From contig CM027378.1 in NCBI GenBank assembly GCA_015680905.1, positions 89,805,501 through 89,869,500 of the forward strand: a DNA stretch of 64,000 nt, written 5' to 3'. Both the position numbers and the translations under genes were made by a program. This document shows positions 58,510-64,000 of the stretch, piece after piece. Under the pieces are notes generated by a model that did no database searches, was not told the origin of the DNA, and saw only the letters and a list, made by a program, of their open reading frames with translations. The stretch comes from Coptis chinensis (Eukaryota > Streptophyta > Magnoliopsida > Ranunculales > Ranunculaceae). Every line of letters begins with the position of its first letter. Positions within the stretch are counted from its first letter, which is position 1.

Positions 58510-59978
58510 TCAACAAAAAAGTATTCCAAGGTCGTGGTAATAATTTTCCTTCTTGAAGTTTTGATCGGTATGCTCAGATTTGCCAACAACGCGTTCCACT
58601 ATGTATGGGCCTTCCCAAGTTGGTGCTAATTTGGAGTCATCCCGAGTCTTTTTCAAAACTAGATCACCGGGTTGAAAAGATCGAGGATGTACTCGCTTGT
58701 TGTAGGACTTCTTTAGAATTTGCTGATAGGATGCTACTCTGATAGCGGCTAGGTCGCGCCATTCTTCCAGCAGATCGACCTCTCATGCTAAAACGGAATC
58801 ATTGTTTCTAGACTCGACAAGTTCTGACCGAGTAGTGGTGACTATCAGCTCGGTTGGAATAACGGCTTTTGTGCCGTAACACAAGGAGAATGGCGATTCG
58901 CCTGTACTTGCGCGAGCTGTGGTGCGGTGAGCCCACAAAATATTTTCTAGATGATTTGGCCATTGGCTTTTGGTCTTCTCAATCTTTTTCTTCAAATTTT
59001 CTAAAATTGCCTTGTTGCTAGCCTCAGCTTGACCATTACTTTGTGCGTACTGGGGAGTAGAAAATGCATGAACTATTTTCCACTTGGCCAGAAATTCTTT
59101 GACCATTTTGCCCTTGAACTGTGAGCCGTTGTCCATCACCAGTGTGTGCGGCAAACCAAATCTAGTGATGATATGAGTCCAGATGAAGTTTTTGACATGT
59201 GATTCTTTGACATTTGCTAGTGGAATAGCTTCGACCCATTTAGTGAAATAGTCAGTTGCAGCTAAGACGAAACGGAATCCAGTACTTTTCTGTGGGATGA
59301 ATGGTCCCATGATGTCCATGCCCCACATATGAAATGGCCAAGGGCTCGCGATGCAAATCAACTCTCGAGCTGGCTGTATGATGTTCTGGCCAAAGGTCTG
59401 GCATTTGATGCACTTGAGTACATATGCTTTGGCGTCGATCTGCATGCGAGGCCAAAAGTATCCCTAGGAGATCGCTTTGTGAGCCAAAGAGCGACCTCCC
59501 GAATGGTTTTCACACTCTCCTTCATGAATCTCCGCGAAAATCAGTTGGCCTTGTCCTGGGCTTACGCACCGCAAGTGAGGGCCGCCAGCAGACTTTCCGA
59601 ACAACTTGTTATTGAGCACGCAGTAATGGCGCACTTGATATGGGATTTTCTTGGCCTTGATACGCTCGTCTGGGAGCGTGAAGTGCTGGATGTATTCAAT
59701 GATGGGCTTCATCCATGTTTGGCTCATCTGATTGGCAGAGAGCGAGCATAGGACGCTGATTTCTAATACGGTCTACTTGATAAGGTGTCGGTCAACTACT
59801 TCAATGAGTAATTGTCTAGGGGCGCTGTCCGGTGTTTGAGTGACCAAATAAGCTAAACTGTCTGTGTGACGGTTCTCGTCAAGCAGGAAATGGTGTACCG
59901 TGACTTTTTTGAAAGAAGGAAGTAACTGATTAACGACTTGAAGGTATTTAGCGAGGTTACCTTCATGGGTAGTATATT
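58510..59978 (-). pseudogene. Tat-type pol, RNase H end and integrase
   Basis: Reading leftward from 59978: the end of RNase H (EGNLAKYLQVVNQLLPSFKK), linker (WMKPIIEYI), integrase zinc finger (H and H in EIHEGECENHSGG, C and C in LKCIKCQTF), catalytic core with D in MWGMDIMGPF, D in VMDNGSQF and E in NGQAEASNK, then the C-terminal domain (PRSFQPGDLVLKKTR, GPYIVERVVG). The catalytic triad is intact, but stops TAG (59773-59775), TAG (59464-59466) and TGA (58783-58785) interrupt the frame. The 5' part of the element is cut off at 59979 by another LTR. It would have catalysed insertion of the element's cDNA. Confidence 0.9.
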
Positions 59979-61027
59979 TGTAACGCCCGTATTTAAAATA
60001 CGTAATTATTTATTAATTAATTAATTTAATTATTTATATAAAATCTGTTGGATTGGATTTGGGGATACGCGGGCCTGATTTCTGGGCCCGAGTCTGTGTT
60101 AGGCTTGGGTTTCAAACCCAAGTATATAATCACATTGTTCTAGAGAATAGGGTTTTAAGAGAATAAAAAAATAATAAAATGGAGACAGAGCTAGAAACTC
60201 GTTTGCTGGAGGGTGGAGCGCGACGATTCGGACTAGGAGGATTCGTGGAGCTTGGGATTAAGGTGAGTAGATAGTTTTTCTATTTCACGGAATCGAGTTT
60301 TCTTGGTATCGCGAGACAAAATTCTACCCCATCAAATGTTTCCGTTCATTTTCTGTTTTATTTGACGTCGTGTATGTCGTGTTGTAAAACTTGTTAAAGT
60401 GTAGTAGTATTGAAACTTTGAAATCGACATTTAACCGTCGAAGTTTGATTGAAAATTTGTTAATGGCGCCGCCGCGAGCGAGCCCAAGATAAAGGGAATG
60501 GTCTTTGCCCGTCTTGCCTTATTGTTTTTTTTAACTTTTTATGTTGTGGTAGGTTTGAATTGGTGGTCGGACTGTTGGGATGGGTTGTAGGTGAGGGCGT
60601 GCTGGGAATTTGGGTGGACTATTGAAGCTATGAACAGGCGTTCATGGAGGCACCAGCCCCATGAATCGTACAGCCCTTTAATTATGTTGTTTTGTTTTTG
60701 TGGGTTAGGTTGTTGGTTAGTGGGATTATGATTGGTGGTGGTTGGAGGTTGTCATGGGTGCTGTCGAAGCTTTTAGAGGGCGTTAATGGTGGCATTAAGA
60801 AGAATCGCCAGTAAAAGTATGTGACTGTGATTGTTGTTTTTTTGTGTTGATTGAAGGTTGGGGTAGAAAGGGGTTGAGGTTTGGGTATTGATGTTTGTTT
60901 GAGTGCTGTCGGGGGTGTGGTTGGGAGCTTGGAGAAGCCATTAATGGCGGCGAAAATCAGATCTAATGTTGAGGAAGATGGGGGATCAAATGATTAGAGT
61001 TTTTGGTTTTATTAAAGTTGTAAGGTT

Positions 61028-62288
61028 TAGGGGTGGGCAATGGGCCGGGTCGGGCTAGCCCGGCCCTAAACATTTAAAGCCCTTTCAGGATATTAGGTCG
61101 GGCGCCTAAAAATCGACATAGGGCGGGTCGGGCCGGTCACAAGTCTAAACCTCGAATCGACCACGACCACTAGCCCTCTTTAAAGGCTTTAGGGTTAGGG
61201 CTTTAGGGCGCCTATATATTTTTTTTTTTTACTACATCGGTTTTAAAACTCATTTATATTACAAAAATGTACAATAATCTACAAACTCAAAGTCCAACCA
61301 ATCTAGTAATAATCTGTATAAGTCCAAAATTTAAAATGCACATCTACAATCTAATGGTCAAGTACATCGGGAGTTCGAATTTGTTCTTCATTGTACTCAA
61401 ACCTCACTAAAATTACATTTAACATTGAAATACATAGACAAATAATTATATTATCATTTTAAAGGAAGAAGTAATAGAGATATAAAGAAGAAACATAATA
61501 GTTTTGGTTAAGGGTCATGGAAGTTGTTAAACTATTTGTAATATCATAAATTATTTCTATAATAGATTCAAACAAATATAATATTACCTTTCTTCTAATT
61601 TAAAAGTGATTCAAGCTTTGTATATGAAAATGAAAATATTGGCTTTTGAACAAGTGATGGAGAAAAGTTTGAGATTACAAATGTCATTTTTCTGACAAAG
61701 ATTGTTTTTTGGTTTCTATGTTACAAATGTCTGCTCTGTATTTTGCTTTAATGATGTGGAAGGAAACCTTTAGTTTTAGACTTGGCTTGGATGTGAATAA
61801 AAATATAATTTATAAGAAATAAGTGAGAAAAGAAATTGAGAATAATAAGTTATGGGCTTTGACTTGATGATCAAAGGAATAAAGTCTTATTTTTATTAAT
61901 TTAGTGCTCATTAAGGTTTCGCTAAGTTGACAAGTTTTTGTTATATAAAACAAGTTATTGGAAGTACCCTTGGGTGTAAGTGATAAATCACAAAGGACAA
62001 TGTTATTTTAATTGAAAATATTTAACAAAGATCGAGTTGGACAATTATGGTATGTGTATTTATAGTGAAAGTATGAAACAGGGCCGGTTAGGGCTTGGTT
62101 GGGGCTTAGTTAGGGTCGGGCCTATGTTTTAGAATCTTAGCCCTAGCAAATACTAGAAGGCATTAGGGAGGGCAGTAGGCCGCCTAACCCTAAACTCTGT
62201 GAGGGCTTTAGTTGTGAGGGCTTTTATAGGGCTTAGGGTCGAGGTCGGTCGGGGGGTTAGGGTCGTTAGGGCCAAATTCCCACCCCTA
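61028..62288. mobile_element. hAT-type element nested in the LTR
   Basis: It begins TAGGGGTGGGCAATGGGCC and ends GGCCAAATTCCCACCCCTA. GTAAGGTT flanks both sides exactly (61020-61027, 62289-62296). The ends are GC-rich (GGGCCGGGTCGGGC), the middle AT-rich; 1261 bp with no transposase. Confidence 0.92.
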
Positions 62289-62794
62289 GTAAGGTTTGTG
62301 GATCGAACCGACTTGACAAAAGGAGAGTTTCGATTTGGTGGGGTAGTGGTGGAGGAGGTTCTTTGACTTGGATGGAAGATGATCGGTTTGGGCCTTGGTA
62401 GAACCAATCGATTACTTAGGCGGTTTCGGTTTTGGGCCTTAGCTTTAAATTGTTGGGCCAGACCGGTTTTGATATTAGTTAGTGGGTTGGGCCATTTTCT
62501 ATTTGTTTAGTTTGGGCCAATTTAATTAAAAGTTTTTGGGCCGGTTTCAGTTCAATTTTTGGATAGAACCACTTAACTATTTTGGGCGGTTTAATAATAG
62601 TGTTTGGGCACCCATTTGGATTTAAAATAGAGATCCAAATGGGTCTTTCAACATTTAGACTTTTTCGGGTTAAGGTTTGGGCAGCGATTGGGTCGAACCA
62701 TTACCTTAGTCATGAACCCATGAGCTATGCACCTTTGACCTTAGCCATGAACCATGGCTATAACTATGAACCTGTTAAACATAGAAACGACAAT

Positions 62795-62959
62795 TTGACT
62801 TTGACAATGATGTGTTGACTTTGACTTTGACCATGAGGCGTTGACTTTGACTGTTGACCATTAACTGTTGACTTTGACCATTGAACGTTGACAATTGACT
62901 TTGACCGTTATCCGTTGACTTTGACCATTGACTGTTGACTTTGACCGTTGAATGTTGAC
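62795..62959 (+). promoter_or_regulatory. Dense TTGAC (W-box core) array in LTR
   Basis: By eye about 19 TTGAC words occur in 165 bases, mostly as GTTGACTTTGACC units spaced 6-15 bases apart. TTGACC/TTGACT is the WRKY-binding W-box. The array lies in the LTR, where it could act as an enhancer for the element or for neighbours. Activity is inferred. Confidence 0.75.
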
Positions 62960-63559
62960 TTTTTCTAGTTTTTTTTATATTTAAGAATATGGACAAATAT
63001 AGTAATAAAATATTGTCAAAAATTATATAATGTTGTTTGTCATTATCTAATTAAGATTTGACGTGAGTAGTGTGTAAAACATATATATATTGGGCTTTGA
63101 TTAGGGATTTGATTGCTTGGCAATTGTCTTTACATTTTATGTTATGCATTACCTTGTATGGACAAATCAAATGCCAAAATCTTTGTGGAAGCTTGTATAA
63201 ATTTGGTGGTCATTATCTAATTAAGATTTGACATTGATATTGTGACATTATATAATATGTTGGGATATATATATTAAATGCTATAGTTTTGGAGAAATAA
63301 ATGTATAGACACTCCATTATTTTATCTGTAAGATGCTAGTAGAGTATTTGTGGATATTTCCCACGGGATTGTGGCGTAGTGCAATAATATATTGGCACGT
63401 GAAAGAATGAAAGTGGTTATGAGATATAATTGAGATATTTCTAAATATTGTGGCTTAGTGCAATAAGGTATTTGACCTGCACGTGATATAGTGGAATTAT
63501 TATGAGTTATAGATGTATGACATTTGAATAAATTACGTAACGAAAATCCTAGTTACTAG

Positions 63560-63720
63560 CTACCACAACTCATGTGATTTGCCCCACGTGTGGGTATGCA
63601 ATTTGATTGGCCCTTCCGGGTTTTTAGTGAATCTGAATGGCCTTCGGGTAAAGTAATATGATTGGCCCTTTTGGCGTTTGAAGAAAATTTGAATGGCCCT
63701 TTGGCGATAGCCGAATAGTG
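63560..63720. repeat. Short tandem repeat GATTGGCCCTT / GAATGGCC
   Basis: Five or so units carry TTGATTGGCCCTTCCGG, CTGAATGGCCTTCGGG and similar, spaced 25-35 bases apart. It is the counterpart of the 23815-24170 field in the solo LTR. Confidence 0.7.
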
Positions 63721-64000
63721 GCTTAATTATTCCGTTAAGCAAAATAGAGCGAGACGCTAGCGATATTTTATGCGAATAGTGGATTTCTTACATAATGGCT
63801 TTCGTGTGAGGGGTTACGGTGTCGCGGCATCCCATTTCGGGAGGTAGTTACACGCACGGAGTGGTTCATTATGTAAGGGGAGGCATGTGGATGTACATGT
63901 TCGGCGTTGGGAAGCGATTGTGGTAGCCAGGGAAACTAGGTAAGACATAGATACGACGTGAATTTTAGGGACACACAAAGAAAGGCTTAATTAATATAAT

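Larger units (their letters stand above)
59979..64000 (+). mobile_element. LTR inserted into Tat pol (right end outside window)
   Basis: It starts TGTAACGCCCGTATTT exactly where the pol frame stops being readable; the preceding five bases are ATATT. Start, TTGAC cluster and GAATGGCCC-type tandem repeats follow in the same order as in the solo LTR at 22166-25100. Adding 2935 bp of LTR and the 1261-bp hAT insertion puts the end near 64175, just beyond the window. Whether it is a solo LTR or the first LTR of a full element cannot be seen. No coding sequence is present. Confidence 0.7.

Noticed and set aside
59329-59751. 140-codon frame on the plus strand
   Set aside because: It is the shadow of the integrase region on the opposite strand.
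62153-62407. 84-codon minus-strand frame rich in Thr and Pro
   Set aside because: It lies across the GC-rich end of the hAT element.

Overview
The window is nuclear DNA of a flowering plant, most likely a eudicot. It is AT-rich. The genes have GT-AG introns and plant-specific families (a class II trehalose-phosphate synthase and a DUF641/GIL1-type protein), and plant transposons of nearly every class are nested in one another. I cannot name the species from sequence alone.

Three host genes are supported. SRP68, the 68-kDa subunit of the signal recognition particle, lies on the + strand (11297-18410, 13 coding exons, 603 residues). An intronless DUF641/GIL1-like gene lies on the + strand (29407-30729, 440 residues). 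A TPS7-like class II trehalose-phosphate synthase lies on the - strand (38151-35027, 3 coding exons); its long first exon carries two single-base frameshifts of opposite sign. The three share no pathway. They are ordinary housekeeping, growth and sugar-signalling genes surrounded by repeats.

Layout. 1-3355: the end of one Helitron, a lone copy of SRP68 exon 7, an array built on the palindrome CCGATATATATCGG, and a broken intron-containing eIF4A copy that runs up to a second Helitron-like end. 3755-11029: a 7.3-kb element with long imperfect terminal inverted repeats, containing a decayed plant-mobile-domain (MAIN-like) gene and two minisatellite fields. 11297-18410: SRP68, with a small Helitron in its last intron. 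18411-29406: intergenic DNA with several MITEs, a 2.9-kb solo LTR flanked by a perfect 5-bp duplication, and a 5'-truncated LINE. 29407-38151: the DUF641 gene and the TPS gene, with about 4.3 kb of uncoded DNA between them. 38570-40536: a G-box-rich upstream region of TPS and a hAT element that carries a nested MITE.

42346-51900 holds two CACTA elements almost back to back. The second (45720-51900, duplication ATA) has picked up exon-intron fragments of at least two unrelated genes, the cohesin kleisin RAD21/SYN4 and the chaperonin subunit CCT7, plus an unidentified exon pair. 52250-59978 is the 3' part of a Tat/Grande-type Ty3 retrotransposon on the - strand: LTR, polypurine tract, an extra gene on the opposite strand that is present twice in decayed form, a tandem-repeat field, and the RNase H-integrase end of pol. 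Its pol is cut at 59979 by another LTR beginning TGTAACGCCCG, which is itself split by a 1.26-kb hAT element. That LTR resembles the solo LTR at 22166-25100: both carry dense clusters of TTGAC (W-box core) and a tandem-repeat field.

No tRNA, rRNA, CRISPR or bacterial-type feature was seen. The most unusual items are the multi-gene CACTA capture, the W-box-loaded LTR family, the paired frameshifts in TPS, and the Helitron ends next to gene fragments.
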